Shown: positions 33,973-47,108 of the stretch, piece by piece
Layout: each line of letters begins with the position of its first letter
How positions within the stretch are numbered: the stretch's first letter is position 1
Assembly (NCBI RefSeq): GCF_042186555.1
Contig: NC_133324.1
Location: 196,063,640 to 196,127,639, forward strand
DNA from: Aquarana catesbeiana
Lineage: Eukaryota; Chordata; Amphibia; Anura; Ranidae
DNA: 64,000 nt
Reading direction: 5' to 3'
Translations under genes and position numbers: made by a program
The notes under the pieces: generated by a model
Told to the model about the DNA's origin: nothing
The model's database searches: none
What the model saw: only the letters and a program-made list of their open reading frames with translations

Positions 33973-34781
33973 CAGTATCTTACAAAAGTGAGTACACCCC
34001 TCACATTTTTGTAAATATTTTATTATATCTTTTCATGTGACAACACTGAAGAAATGACACTTTGCTATAATGTAAAGTAGTGAGTGTACAGCTTGTATAA
34101 CAGTGTAAATTTGCTGTCCCCTCAAAATAACTCAACACACAGCCATTAATGTCTAAACTGCTGGCAACAAAAGTAAGTACACCTGTAAGTGAAAATGTCC
34201 AAATTGGGCCCAAAGTTCAATATTTTGTGTGGCCACCATTATTTTCCAGCAATGCCTTAACTCTCTCGGACATGGAGTTCACCAGAGCTTCACAGATTGC
34301 CACTAGAGTCCTCTTCCATGCATCTGTGGGGCATCCTCAAACGGAAGGTGGAGGAGTACAAGGTCTCTAACATCCACCAGCTCTGTGATGTCATCATGGA
34401 GGAGTGGAAGAGGACTCCAGTGGCAACCTGTGAAGCTCTGGTGAACTTTATGCCCAAGAGGGTTAAGGCAGTGCTGGAGAATAATGGTGGCCACACAAAA
34501 TATTGACACTTTGGGACCAATTTGGACATTTTCACTTAGGGGTGTACTCACTTTTGTTGCCAGCGGTTTAGACATTAATGTATGTGTGTTGCGTTATTCT
34601 GAGGGAACAGCAAATTTACACTGGTATACAAGCTGTACACTCACTACTTTATATTGTTATACAAGGTGTACACTCACTACTTTATATTACAGCAACATGT
34701 CATTTCTTCAGTGTTGTCACATGAAAAGATATAAAATATTTACAAAAATGTGAGGGGTGTACTCACTTTTGTGAGATACTG
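33973..34781. mobile_element. Palindromic derivative of Tc1-like family I (element B)
   Basis: TA lies at both ends (33971-33972 and 34782-34783) and the termini are cagtatcttacaaaag and ttttgtgagatactg. The left arm (33973-34318) contains the long terminal repeat plus the transposase 3' end in reverse. The right arm (34405-34781) contains the same parts forward. The 86-bp loop encodes a further part of the forward C-terminal region. The right arm has an extra internal duplication of about 30 bp (34640-34685). The 5' transposase half is absent. Confidence 0.85.
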
Positions 34782-34799
34782 TATGTATATATATATATA

Positions 34800-36439
<1,640 letters not shown>

Positions 36440-36448
36440 TATATATAA

Positions 36449-37565
36449 AGGTCGACTGATATGGGTTTTTCTCTGGCCGATGCCACATATGATGCCGATT
36501 TTTTTTGGGCCGATATGTTAAGCCGTTTTTTTTTTTTTCCCTTCATCTCATAAAATCTAACAGTTAGACCTCTTTCACAATGGGGCGTTTTTCAGGCGCT
36601 TTTGGGCTAAAAATAATGCCTGTAAAGTGCCTGCAAAACGGCTCCCCTGCAGTCTCAGTGTGAAAGCCCGAGTGCTTTCACACTGAGGCGATGCACTGTC
36701 AGGATGTTAAAAAAGTCCTGCAAGCAGCATCTTTGGAGCGGTGTATACTGCTCCTCCACCATTCCTGCCCATTGAAATGAATGCGCACCGCTGCCGAAGC
36801 ACCTGCAAAGCGATTCGGCAGCGGTGCTTCACGGGCGCATTCAACCCCTTCCTCAGGCGCTAGCTGGGTTATAAGCGCCCCGCTAGCAGCTGAATAGCGC
36901 CTCTAAAATGACGGTAAAGCGGCACTAAAACTAGCAGCGTTTTACCGTCAACGCCTGCCATTTCAGTGTGAAAGCAGCCTTAAGTAATAAGTGGTACAGA
37001 AAATTAATTACATTTAAACAGGTAATCAAAATTTTTGGATGAAAAAAAAATGGGCTAACTTTACTGCTTAGTTTTTTTTTTTAATTCATTAGTGTATTTT
37101 TCCAAAAAAAATTGCGTTTGAAAGACCGCTGTGCAAATACCGTGTGACATAAAATATTGCAGCAACCGCTATTTTATTCCCTAGGGTCTCAGCTAAAAAA
37201 AATATATAATTTTTGGGGGTTCTAAGTGATTTTCTAGCAGAAAATACGGGATTTTTACTTGTAAGCAACAAATGTCAGAAAAGATTTAGTCTTTAAATGG
37301 TTAAACTGAGAACTCCTACACATGAAGTTCAGTTCATTGACAAGTGGAAACATTGTATCTTTTTAGTTTCTTTTATCAGAGTTGGCAGGCTGCCCAGAGA
37401 GGAGAGAAGTCCTTTCACAGAAGACTTCAGGCAACTTGCATTGACTTCTATTACGGAAGTCATTTGCAAGTTGCGCTGAAGTTATAATCGGCCTTTTTTA
37501 TCAGCACAATCGACCGATGCCAATTAATTAAAAAACGCCAAATATCGGCCGATTTATCGGTCGAC

Positions 37566-37567
<2 letters not shown>
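36449..37567. mobile_element. DNA element with TIR aggtcgac.gata, containing a Harbinger MITE
   Basis: The left end aggtcgactgatatggg and right end tatcggtcgacct are inverse, and ggccgat words recur inside both ends. The style fits a hAT-like non-autonomous family, but no target duplication was resolved because both flanks are simple repeat. The element is split by the MITE at 36567-36979. Confidence 0.65.
36567..36979. mobile_element. Harbinger MITE with TTA target duplication (family H2)
   Basis: TTA lies at 36564-36566 and 36980-36982. The termini gacctctttcacaat and agtgtgaaagcagcc are inverse. A degenerate relative is at 2800. It is nested inside the 36449 element and is therefore the younger of the two. 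Confidence 0.8.

Positions 37568-37601
<34 letters not shown>
37566..37601. repeat. (CT)n(TA)n microsatellite
   Basis: Thirteen CT units followed by a short TA run, directly next to the transposon end. Confidence 0.95.
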
Positions 37602-38234
37602 TGTGACAGTAGGAGATGCTGTCACTGTGAAATTTGTGGACTGGAGAAAACTGCATTTGCAGCTTTCTCCAGGTATTGGTATTCCGTCCTGGGGCTCTGT
37701 AGTTTGGAGATTCCACAGTGTCTTGGGTGGGACGGGATCTCCAACACTGTGTCCAGATTTTGTAGATGACCAGCAGGGTGTGTGCTCAGGTGAGCCCTTA
37801 TAATGAGGGTATGGAAAGACCTCATGGCTCCCAGTTGGAGACTGCTCCACTCCAAAAGAGTCAGGAGGTCTCCAGGAGTCAGAGGGGCGGCAGGAGGCAG
37901 CCAGAACATGTGTGACTGCAAGAGGCAGTGAAATGGCCTGAGGACTAAGGCCAGAGCGGAGCTTTGGGCGCTAAGGTAAAGCTGTCCACATTGAGGAATC
38001 CTGTGGTCTGTGTGACCAGGATAAAGAGCAGAGGTGCTGCTAAAGAGAGCCAGGTGGGCTAGCATTTTCTGTTGTGTGTATTTGCTGGAGAAGACCCCCT
38101 GCGTGGGAAACCTTTATGTTATGGACTTTTATTTGCCTTTTTAATAAAAATGGGCTACCATGACCTAATATATAGTTCCTGACTGGCTTGAATCACTGGC
38201 AAAAGCATCTAACACGAGAGCTGATTGTCCCCCA
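37602..38234 (+). other. Possible solo LTR
   Basis: The interval starts tgtgacagtagg and ends ctgattgtccccca, giving TG...CA borders. It contains ttataatgaggg (37799-37810) and an aataaa at about 38142-38147, arranged like an LTR with a transcription start and polyadenylation signal. No flanking duplication or internal retroviral sequence was found, so this could also be an unrelated unique region. Confidence 0.35.
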
Positions 38235-39348
38235 TGTTATATATATATATATAAACTTTTGGTCTTGCATTTCCATTTGAAGCCTTTTAAACCAGGTCAG
38301 GTTCACTGTAACATATGGCCATTCATTTTACGTTGACAATGTAACCATGCCCCTCAGCCTCCCTTATATCTTGTCTGTGGAATCTGTTGAGGAATATTAC
38401 CCCAGTATGCTATGCTTTTCAGCTTTTCGAAGCTGGGGAAATCAATTTACCGCCTAGACTCTAATAAATGGTTGCTATGATCCTGGGTCCTTCTATATGT
38501 TATGCTATCGGTGCATAAATGTACTGCTGATTTAATAAAAGATATCACAACTTGTGACAGGCTCTTAACGTGCCTTGTTGATTTAAACCTGGAAGTTGAG
38601 ATGAAATGCTGGAATACGGAAATACCAGTAATCCCTTCTGCTTTTCAATAATTCACGCGGTAGCTAGAATAAAGAGACATAAACTGGGTCCTTCTGATAA
38701 CCTTTGTTACTCTGGGGCTGTTTTCCCAAGCCATACAGCTAAAAAAAGAAAGCAGCAAGGCCATTTACGTAGATAAAACTAAGCTAATGAAATTAGGTTT
38801 AATGTTTTCCCTTCTCTCGAGAATTGCTTTTAGGCAGCTACATCTAACAGCACTGTGCAGTTGCATAAATGGAGTATCTCTTGGTGGCTGAAGGCAGTCA
38901 TTGTTCATGGCCCAGTTAATTATCACCTTTAAGCCTAGACTTTAGTGTAGCAGTGTCAAGTGGACAGAGGGTTGCTTTCTGCATTGCTGAAGTCTTTTGG
39001 CTAGTCTATTGTCCTGTGTTTCAGTAAATGCTTTAGGTTTTTAATACTAATAGAAAATGCATTTTCAGTTAGTGCTGCAAGTCCAAACATACGTATGTTT
39101 CCAGTTCTTAAAAATACTAATCTTTACGAGTTCAATAAAACATAAGTCTGTGCAACACTTTGGCGGGTGGGGGTGGTTGTATATAACAAGGCACTGTGTT
39201 TTTGTTTCTCTTCTTTTAATATTAGTAGTTAAAGTGGTTTGCAACTTTGAAGGACATGTAAACCTAACACACACAATACAAGTTTATAAATACCATATAC
39301 AGGTGAAGATACTTGGCCTCTAGCCTATATTCTAACATTCTGAAATAG
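38235..39348. other. Unique DNA with a CNE-like island
   Basis: 38390-38960 is complex, non-repetitive and rich in homeobox-type words such as ctaatgaaattagg (38783-38796) and agttaattatcacc (38913-38926). No coding motif. Conservation cannot be judged from one sequence. Confidence 0.4.
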
Positions 39349-39418
39349 CAAACACACATATATATAGATAGATAGATAGATATATTTATATATATATAGA
39401 TATATATATATATACATA
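39349..39418. repeat. (TA)/(GATA) simple repeat
   Basis: Mixed TATA and GATA units immediately left of element F. Confidence 0.9.
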
Positions 39419-41054
39419 CACAGTGGGGACAGAAAGTATTCAGACCCCCTTAAATTTTTCACTCTGTGTTATATTGCAGCAATTTGCTAAAATCATTTAA
39501 GTTAATTTTTTTCCTCATTAATGTACACACAGCACCCCATATTGACAGAAAAACACAGCATTGTCGAAATTTTTGCAGATTTATTAAAAAAGAAAAACTG
39601 AAATATCACATGGTCCTAAGTATTCAGACCCTTTGCTCGGTATTTAGTAGAAGCGCCCTTTTAATCTAATACAGCCATGAGTCTTTTTGGGAAAGATGCA
39701 ACAAGTTTTTCACACCTGGATTTAGGGATCCTCTGCCATTCCTCCTTGTAGATCCTCTCCAGTTCTGTCAGGTTGGATGGTAAACGTTGGTGGACAGCCA
39801 TTTTTAGGTCTCTCCAGAGATGCTCAATTGGGTTTAAGTCAGGGCTCTGGCTGGGCAATTCAAGAACAGTCACGGAGTTGTTGTGAAGCCACTCCTTCGT
39901 TATTTTAGCTTTGTGCTTAGGGTCATTGTCTTGTTGTAAGGTAAACCTTCGGCCCAGTCTGAGGATCTGAGCACTCTGGAGAAGGTTTTCATCCAGGATA
40001 TCCCTGTAATTGGCCGCATTCATCTTTCCCTTGATTGCAACCAGTCGTCCTGTCCCTGCAGCTGAAAAACACCCCCACAGCATGATGCTGCCACCACCAT
40101 GCTTCACTGTTGGGACTGTATTGGACTGGTGATGAGCAGTGTCTGGTTTTCTCCACACATACCGCTTAGAATTAAGGCCAAAAAGTTCTATCTTGGTCTC
40201 ATCAGACCAGAGAATCTTTTTTCTCACCATCTTGGAGTCCTTCAGGTGTTTTTTTAGCAAACTCCATGTGGGCTTTCATGTGTCTTGCACTGAGGAGAGG
40301 CTTCTGTCGGGCCACTCTGCCATAAAGCCCCGACTGGTGGAGGGCTGCAGTGATGGTTGACTTTCTACAACTTTCTCACATCTCTCGACTGCATCTCTGG
40401 AGCTCAGCCACAGTGATCTTTGGATACTTCTTTACCTCTCTCACCAAGGCTCTTCTCCCCCGATAGCTCAGTTTGGCCGGACGGCCAGCTCTAGGAAGGG
40501 TTCTGGTCGTCCCAAACGTCTTCCATTTAAGGATTATGGAGGCCACTGTGCTCTTAGAAATCTTAAGTGCAGCAGACCTTTTTTTTGTAACCTTGGTCAG
40601 ATCTGTGCCTTGCCACAATTCTGTCTCTGAGCTCTTCAGGCAGTTCCTTTGACCTCATGATTCTCATTTGCTCTGACATGCACTGTGAGCTGTAAGGTCT
40701 TATATAGACAGGTGTGTGGCTTTCCTAATCAAGTCCAATCAGTATAATCAAACACAGCTGGACTCAAATGAAGGTGTAGAACCATCTCAAGGATGATCAG
40801 AATAAACGGACAGCACCTGAGTTAAATATATGAGTGTCACAGCAAAGGGTCTGAATACTTAGGACCATGTGATATTTCAGTTTTTCTTTTTTAATAAACC
40901 TGCAAAAATGTCAACAAATCTGTGTTTTTCTGTCAATATGGGGTGCTGTGTGTACATTAATGAGGAAAAAAATGAACTTAAATGATTTTAGCAAATGGCT
41001 GCAATATAACAAAGAGTGAAAAATTTAAGGGGGTCTGAATACTTTCCGTCCCCA

Positions 41055-41059
<5 letters not shown>
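39419..41059 (-). mobile_element. Tc1-like element F (family III), near full length, inverted relative to E
   Basis: Ends are cagtggggacagaaagta and actttccgtccccactg, with TA just outside (39417-39418 and 41060-41061) if the flanking CA/TG is counted as element. The length matches element E. It encodes the transposase pseudogene at 39636-40679 on the minus strand. The right flank is a long (AT)n tract. Confidence 0.93.
39636..40679 (-). pseudogene. Tc1-like transposase with intact DDE catalytic region
   Basis: The start codon is at 40677-40679 on the minus strand. The N-terminal helix-turn-helix region is broken by a frameshift in an A-run near 40580, but the GRPAKLS linker and first-subdomain motifs remain (frame 40376-40618). 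A stop after QRCSREM (about 40377) precedes the second subdomain. The catalytic part is one continuous frame (39661-40260). It contains [11 protein letters not shown] (first aspartate), [23 protein letters not shown] (second aspartate) and [11 protein letters not shown] (third acidic residue). A glutamine-to-stop change cuts off the last residues (GASTKY in copy E). So the catalytic core could fold but the DNA-binding half could not be joined to it. It is the best preserved catalytic domain in the window. Confidence 0.92.

Positions 41060-41116
<57 letters not shown>
41060..41116. repeat. (TA)n microsatellite
   Basis: A pure TA tract bordering element F. Confidence 0.97.
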
Positions 41117-41118
<2 letters not shown>

Positions 41119-42254
41119 TATATATAATATTATATATCTCAGTAAACTATACCTAGGAAATGTGAAAACATGAAATATATGAATTTATTTGAAGGTATGA
41201 GATCTTTATAACCTGAAACTAGAAATACTTTAATGCAGTTTATGCAGATAGAAAGTTGGTATGTGGTTAATGGCCTTTTAGAGGCTCACAAGAGCACTAC
41301 ATCAGGCACCTGCAGGGGGATACATTAACCTTCCATGTCTGCTGTGTAGAGGACCATGATTTAGTAGTGACTGTGTGAGCCATTACTAAACCCGTGATTA
41401 ACTGAGTGAACACGCCACCTGAGCGTGCAAGTCATCGCTAAGCTTTGAAAGCTTAAAGTATAAGTGAGAAAAAACAATCCTACTGGGTAGTAAACTATAT
41501 AGTGCAAGCAAACTTTTTTTTTTTAGCAGATTTGTTTCTGTAATAGCTATGGTTGCTCGTGTCACCATATTTAATACTTTTAAAGCTTTATTGCATTTGC
41601 ATGCTGGTATAGGAAGTGGCTCCCTTCTGTTTCCAGTTTTAATCATAACCTGAAACCTTTGGATAACATGTTCATTTTGGATTTCAATTTCCAGACAGCA
41701 TTTTAGGGTATATTATAATGGTGCCTAACCAGTGGCTGCTTTGGATGGTGTTTTCTCACCAAGTTCAAGGCAATGTCACTTCTCTTAAACTAAATCGGCT
41801 CTATAGATGTTGGTAGATGTCTCACTTTATGTACGCTTCACAGTCCACTTCTGATCCATACATCTCACATGTTCATACAAGAGTAAAGTACTAAAAGTGG
41901 ATCTACACTAAAAAGCTTGCGTGCTACTAAAGGCTATGGTAATCGTTTTCTTAAGAATATTATTAAAGCAGAACTTCACTTTCTTAATCAGTATTGACTA
42001 TTGGTAATTCATATGTTGCTAGCGTTGGTAAATAGATAGGAAATTATATTTACCTGTTTTAAACTTTTAAACTTTTTTTTTATTTAAGATTTCTTCAGTT
42101 ACTTCCTGGTTTCCAGGCCTAGACAAATGATGTCATACATCTTAGGAGTCCTCGGGAGGGGGGGGGGGGGGGTTCTCAGCTAAGCACAGCCTCCTACCTG
42201 CATGCCTGAACTAAGATTCCAGAAAGTAAATGCCACGTGAATCATCTGCCCTTA
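41117..42254. other. Unique non-coding DNA
   Basis: No gene was recognised. A G-run (about 42156-42172) is low complexity. Confidence 0.5.
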
Positions 42255-42682
42255 TGCCGTGTACACATGGGCGGACTTTTCGATCGGACGTAACAAATCC
42301 GTCGGACAATCCGACCGTGTGTGGGCTTCATCGGACCTTCAGCTGACTTTTTATGTCGAAAATCAGATGGACTTTAGATTTGGAACATGTTTCAAATCTT
42401 TCCGCCGGAACTCCGCCGGACCCAGTTCCTATCGAGAAATCCGCTCGTCTGTATGCTAGTCCCACGGACAAAAACCGATGCTAGGGCAGCTATTGGCTAC
42501 TAGCTATGAACTTCCTTATTTTAGTCCGGTCGTACGTCATTACGTGCGAATCCGTCGGACTTTGGTGTGATCGTGTGTAGGCAAGTCCGCTCATCAGAAA
42601 GTCCGTCGTAACTCCGTTGAAAGTCCGTCGGAAAGACCGTCAAACCTTTGATGCCGAAAAGTCCGCCCGTATGTACACGGCA
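42255..42682. mobile_element. Harbinger MITE with TTA target duplication (family H1, copy 2)
   Basis: TTA lies at 42252-42254 and 42683-42685. Termini are tgccgtgtacacatgggcgg and ccgcccgtatgtacacggca. The interior has the same gtccg-rich sequence as 5895-6256, with 'cttccttattttagtccggt' shared in inverse orientation. Confidence 0.87.
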
Positions 42683-42685
42683 TTA

Positions 42686-43337
42686 CTCAAGATAGCCATA
42701 GCCAGAAATGCTAGGGGGTGTTTTTCAAAGTGATTTCTCAGTAAAATAAAGCATAGAGACGTGGATGGATGGGGGGGTTTGCTTTCAATATTAAAAAAGA
42801 ATGAACCCCTTTGTGACTGAGGGTAAAGCAAATGGTAATGCCTAAACACAATTTTGCAACTTTGACATGTGTTAGTAAAATCTGTACATATCATCACTAC
42901 TACTACTACTTTGTGTATTCAGGTAAATTATACCTTGTTTCTTGCTGGACAAATCAGGCTTTTATTTGGTGGTAAATGGTAATGGATATCCTCCCTTTTT
43001 ATTTATTTTTTTTTCAAAGGCAAGGTGGCCCAAAATAGTAAATAAAGCTCTTCTTTAGAATGTAACTGTATATTTCTATTACCATAATTTACCATCAAAG
43101 AACAACCCAAAATAAATTCTCCTGCTCTTGACCATCACGGAGATACCACATGTGTATGCTATTTGTTGTTTGTTGTAGAAGCAATGGTGCACATATTCTT
43201 TTTTTTCTTTTTTTCATTCTACCCAAAACACACTGACACCGATACTAATATAAAGTTTTTTTTCTGAAAAAAAAATCCCTTAAAAATATACTGACCTTTG
43301 ACCCTTGCCTTGACCCCGGCACTGACCTAGATCTAAC

Positions 43338-43380
<43 letters not shown>

Positions 43381-43455
43381 CTGGGAGTCCCAAATCACGA
43401 TCATTAGAGACCCGGGGCTCTCTGTGAGACCAGCACAAAGAAAGGTACGCATATA
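42686..43455. other. Non-coding DNA with simple repeats
   Basis: A (TAC)n stretch near 42896-42912 and a (TA)n tract at 43343-43376 are present. No gene was recognised. Confidence 0.5.
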
Positions 43456-43923
43456 CCCTATTTTTAGCTCCATAAGACGCACCTGACCATAAGACCCACC
43501 TAGGTTTTAGAGGAGGAAAACAGGAAAAAAATATTCTGAACCAAATGGTATACTAAAATATTTACCAGTGCCATAAATGCAGACTGACCATTGCCATAAA
43601 TGCAGACGGACCATTGCCATAAATGCAGCCTTACTAGTGGCATAACACAGCCTTACCTGATGTCATCACATCTGCTTGACAGAGGACAGAGCAGCCCGAG
43701 CGGCCGGATGCTCTGTCTTCTGTCTCAGCAACAGTGTCAGGCCCATCCAGGAGATCGCCTGGCGCTGACGGTGGCTTTGGATGTCTGCCCTCCACTCTCC
43801 TGCCTCTCTTCCAGCGGTGGCGGCGGGGGGCGATGCCTGGTGTATATTCGTTCCATAAGACAGAGACATTTTCCCCCATATTTCAGGGGGGAAAAAGTGC
43901 GTCTCATGGTGTGGAAAATACGG
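43456..43923. mobile_element. MITE with 'cataagacgcac' ends and TA target duplication
   Basis: Left ccctatttttagctccataa plus gacgcac and right gtgcgtctcatggtgtgg plus aaaatacgg are inverse. TA lies on both sides. Inside is a ~22-bp tandem repeat built on ccattgccataaatgcag (43564-43630). It is GC-rich toward the right and has no transposase. Confidence 0.7.
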
Positions 43924-44396
43924 TATGTAGCCCCACAGAAAGAAGCCCAGTCTAGTGAGGCCGCATATATGTGTACCATTGGCAGGAAGTAGTTAAATAG
44001 TGTTTGTGGTGCTCCGATGCAGTGTGGTTCCGCTTTAACTAATGCAACCACCACATTTAAGCTCTGGTAAACTTCAATATATTACATTTTTTTTTCTTGG
44101 GTTTACATTTTAAACATGTCCTAAAGAATGTGACACTATGTGCTGAGAGTATAACTTTTGTCAGCATATAAAAAATGTGCATATTCATTACCAATGATAG
44201 TGCTGTCACTGAAGACTTGAATTGTGTAGCTGTAAGAAAAATAATACAAGCCATGTTATACAATAACAAAAATGGTAAAATGTACTTGTTCCAAGATAGA
44301 AATGTGTATGTCCTAAAAGTGAACCTGTGCTTTTGATTTTTAAGAATGGCAAAACAACAGGTTTTTAATGCCTAACTCCTTACATACAGTGGCTTG
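43924..44396. other. Unique non-coding DNA
   Basis: AT-rich; nothing recognised. Confidence 0.5.
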
Positions 44397-44908
44397 AAAA
44401 AGTATGCATACCCCTTAAAAATGTCCACATTTTGTCATGTTGCAATCAAAAACGTAAATGTATTTTATTGGGATTTTATGTGATAGACCAGCACAAAGTG
44501 GCACATAATTATGAAGTAGAAGGACAATGATAAATGGTTTCACATTTTTTTACAAATAAATATGTGAAAAGTGTGGCATGCATTTGTATTCAGCCCCCCT
44601 GAATCAATACTTTGTAGGACCACCTTTCGTTCCAATTACAGATGAAAGTCTTTTTGGGTATGACTTCACCAGCTTTGCACATCAACAAAGTGACATTTTT
44701 GCCCATTCTTCTTTGCTTTGGATGGAGAGTGTCTGTGAACAGCAATTTTCAAGTTTTGCCACAGATTCTCAGTTGGATTTAGGTCTGGACTTTGACTGGG
44801 CCATCTGATCTAAACCATTCTATTGTAGCTCTGGCTGTATGTTTAGGGTGATTGTCCTGCTGGAAGGTGAACCTCTGCCCTCAGTCTCAAGTCTTTTGCA
44901 GACTCTAA

Positions 44909-46010
44909 TGCCCTGTACACACAACTTGACTTTCCCACAGACTAGGTCCGACGGTCTTCCTGATGGACTTTCGACTGAGTTACGGCGGACTTCCGAATGA
45001 ACGGACTTGCCCACACACGGACTAAAGTCCGTTCATTTTGAATGTGACTCGGGTACGACGAGACTAGAAAAGGAAGTCAATCTCGCCGCTTTTATTGGCA
45101 AGACTGACACCTTTGCGAGCCCCGTCGCAGGGCATGCCAGGCCCTTAGGTCTGCTATGGATTTTAAGGGGAACCCCCTTCGCCGAAAAAACGGTGTGGGG
45201 GTCCCCCAAAATCCATACCAGACCCTTATCCGAGCACGCAGCCCGGCCGGTCAGGAAAGGGGGTGGAGACGAGCGAGCGCCCCCCCCCCTACTGAACTGT
45301 ACCAGGCCGCATGCCCTCAACATGGGGAGGTAGGTGCTTTGGGGGAGGGAGTGCTCTGCGGCCCCCCCACCCCAAAGCACCTTGTCCCCATGTTGATGAG
45401 GACAAGGGCCTCTTCCCGACAACCCTGGTCATTGGTTGTCAAGGTCTGCGGGCGGGAGGCTTATTGGAATCCGGGAGCCCCCTTTAATAAGGGGGCCTCC
45501 AGATTCCGGCCCCCCACTCTATGTGAATGAGTATGGTGTACATTGTACCCCTACCCATTCACCTGGGGAAAAAAGTGTCAATAAAGAAACACACTACACA
45601 GGTTTTAAAAGTAATTTATTAGGCAGCTCCGGGGATCTTCTTCCGACTTTGGGGGTCTTCTTTCGACTTCTCCGGCCTCTTCTCCCTGTGTCCGGTTCTT
45701 CTTCCGCTCTCCGGCCTCTTCTCCTGGTGTCCGGCCTCTTCTCCCACTCTCCGGTTCTTCTCCTACTCTCCGGTTCTTCTGCCAGGCTCCTCTGCTATCT
45801 TCTGCTCTTTTGCCTCTCTATTGCTAGCGGTGGCCCGGTCTTCTCCGTCGTCTTGTTACCTCTTCTCTTCTTCCGCTGTTGACACAACGCTCTCTCCCGC
45901 TGTATTGCTGTGTGAGCGCTGCGCAATGACTTATATAGGCATGGGGCGTGGTCACCGGGTGATGTCACCCGGTGACCCCGCCCCTTATGACGTCAGACTC
46001 CCAGCATGCC
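44909..46010 (-). mobile_element. Composite insertion in element H, carrying a promoter-like unit
   Basis: The left edge taatgccctgtacacacaac is a Harbinger-like terminus (compare 2255). A matching right terminus is absent, and the Tc1 host has lost sequence here, so the insertion came with a deletion. The middle holds GC-rich sequence shared with 30600-30860. 45640-45790 is a run of ~20-bp units based on ctccggcctcttctcc. On the minus strand the right part contains a promoter and a polyadenylation signal (separate entry). Confidence 0.65.
45903..45996 (-). promoter_or_regulatory. CRE + GC-box + TATA promoter-like cluster
   Basis: Reading minus strand from 45996 downward: tgacgtca (full CRE palindrome, 45988-45995), ggggcgggg (45976-45984), a 28-bp palindrome ggtcaccgggtga.tcacccggtgacc (45950-45977), then tatataag (45930-45937). 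A start about 25-30 bp beyond would lie near 45903. A gt donor-like aggtaac occurs near 45860 and aataaa near 45617-45622. The spacing is that of a short Pol II unit or an LTR. Confidence 0.5.
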
Positions 46011-46180
46011 CCGGGCCTCTTGGCTGCTTCTCTGATTAATGCTCTCCTTGCCCGACCTGTCAGTTTAAGTGGTCGGCCATGTCTTAGTAGGTTTGCAGTT
46101 GTGTCATACTCTTTCCATTTTCGAATGATGGATTGAACAGTGCTCCGTGAGATGTTCAAAGCTTGGAATATTTTTTTTAA

Positions 46181-46912
46181 AACTTACTTACAAAAATGAG
46201 TGCAGCGCTCAAAATCAATATATGATTGAATGATTGAATATGATTAAAAAAAAGGACCTAGGTCCCACAAATATAATTGCCACCCAAAGTGGCAAAAGAT
46301 CCCAACGAAACATGTGATGATCAAAATTGTGAATGTATGAATCAGTGGAATGGAATCATAAACAAGAGTAAATACACATGATAAGTGAAAATAAAATATC
46401 AGCCCGTCCGAAGCTGGATGGAAAGGATCCCCTTTCAAAGGGCAGGCTCCTAGTATACAGTAGACCACATGAAAATGGGAAGGCAGTTCATGAACATATG
46501 TGTAGGAAACAGATAGCCACACATAGTGTAAAACTGTATCATAACATTTATTGTAAAAAAACGGATGTACACTTAAAAGAATCCACTTAAAACTGCGCTA
46601 TGTATTACAACAATACTTCAGAAAGATCACAATGACTTCCACGAGCGTCACCCAACGCGTTTCGTCCTAATGGACATCACCCCAACTTTTTTGACACAAA
46701 CTTTTTTTTTATTTTCACTCACCATGCGTATTTATTCTTGTTTATAATACCATTCCACTGGTTCATACATTCACCATTTTGATCATCACATGTTCCATTG
46801 GGATCTTTTGCCACTTTGGGTGGGCTATTATATTTGTGGGACCTAGGTCCTTTTTAAAAAATATTTCACATATATTTATTTTGAGCGCTGTACTAATTTT
46901 TGTATGTAAGTT
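46181..46912. repeat. Large fold-back element, ~210-bp arms, inside element H
   Basis: The left arm 46181-46397 (aacttacttacaaaaatgag through ggacctaggtcccac to gtgaaaataaaa) pairs with the right arm 46707-46912. The loop includes minus-strand 46651-46680, gtgatgtccattaggac followed by gaaacgcgt, a hammerhead-like stem. The host Tc1 sequence resumes at about 46991. Confidence 0.85.
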
Positions 46913-47108
46913 GTTTGCACTATATGTCTAGTGAAGTGTCAGCTGCCACATGCAGTCTCTGAGCGCAGTTCTTTTATTTCCATCCATATTATTTTATAAC
47001 CTAACCAATGCTTTAAACTTCTCCACAATTTTATCTCTGACCTGTCTGGTGTGTTGCTTGGCCTTCATGATGCTGTTTGTTCACTAAGGGTCTCCACCAA
47101 ACCTCTAA

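Larger units (their letters stand above)
44615..47068 (-). pseudogene. Tc1-like transposase in four pieces
   Basis: Read on the minus strand, the start is near 47068 (MKAKQHTRQVRDKIVEKF, first helix-turn-helix). An insertion splits the gene. The second piece (46159-46010) gives ISRSTVQSIIRKWKEY, GRPLKLTGRARR and ALIREAAKR, the end of the first DNA-binding subdomain and start of the second. About 120 residues, including the first catalytic aspartate, are then missing at the 44909-46010 insertion. The third piece (about 44908-44830) reads RFTFQQDNHPKHTARATIEW with the second catalytic aspartate. Further minus-strand sequence to about 44730 matches the PDLNP region with frame breaks. The protein is lost beyond repair. 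The order of pieces confirms that all inserts entered one original transposon. Confidence 0.85.

Noticed and set aside
45007..45882. Arginine/proline- and leucine-rich frames
   Set aside because: They fall in the composite insert and its ~20-bp tandem units; different frames overlap and none has a domain.
46651..46680. Calling a functional ribozyme feature
   Set aside because: Core bases C3 and A9 are missing, so only a motif similarity is reported.
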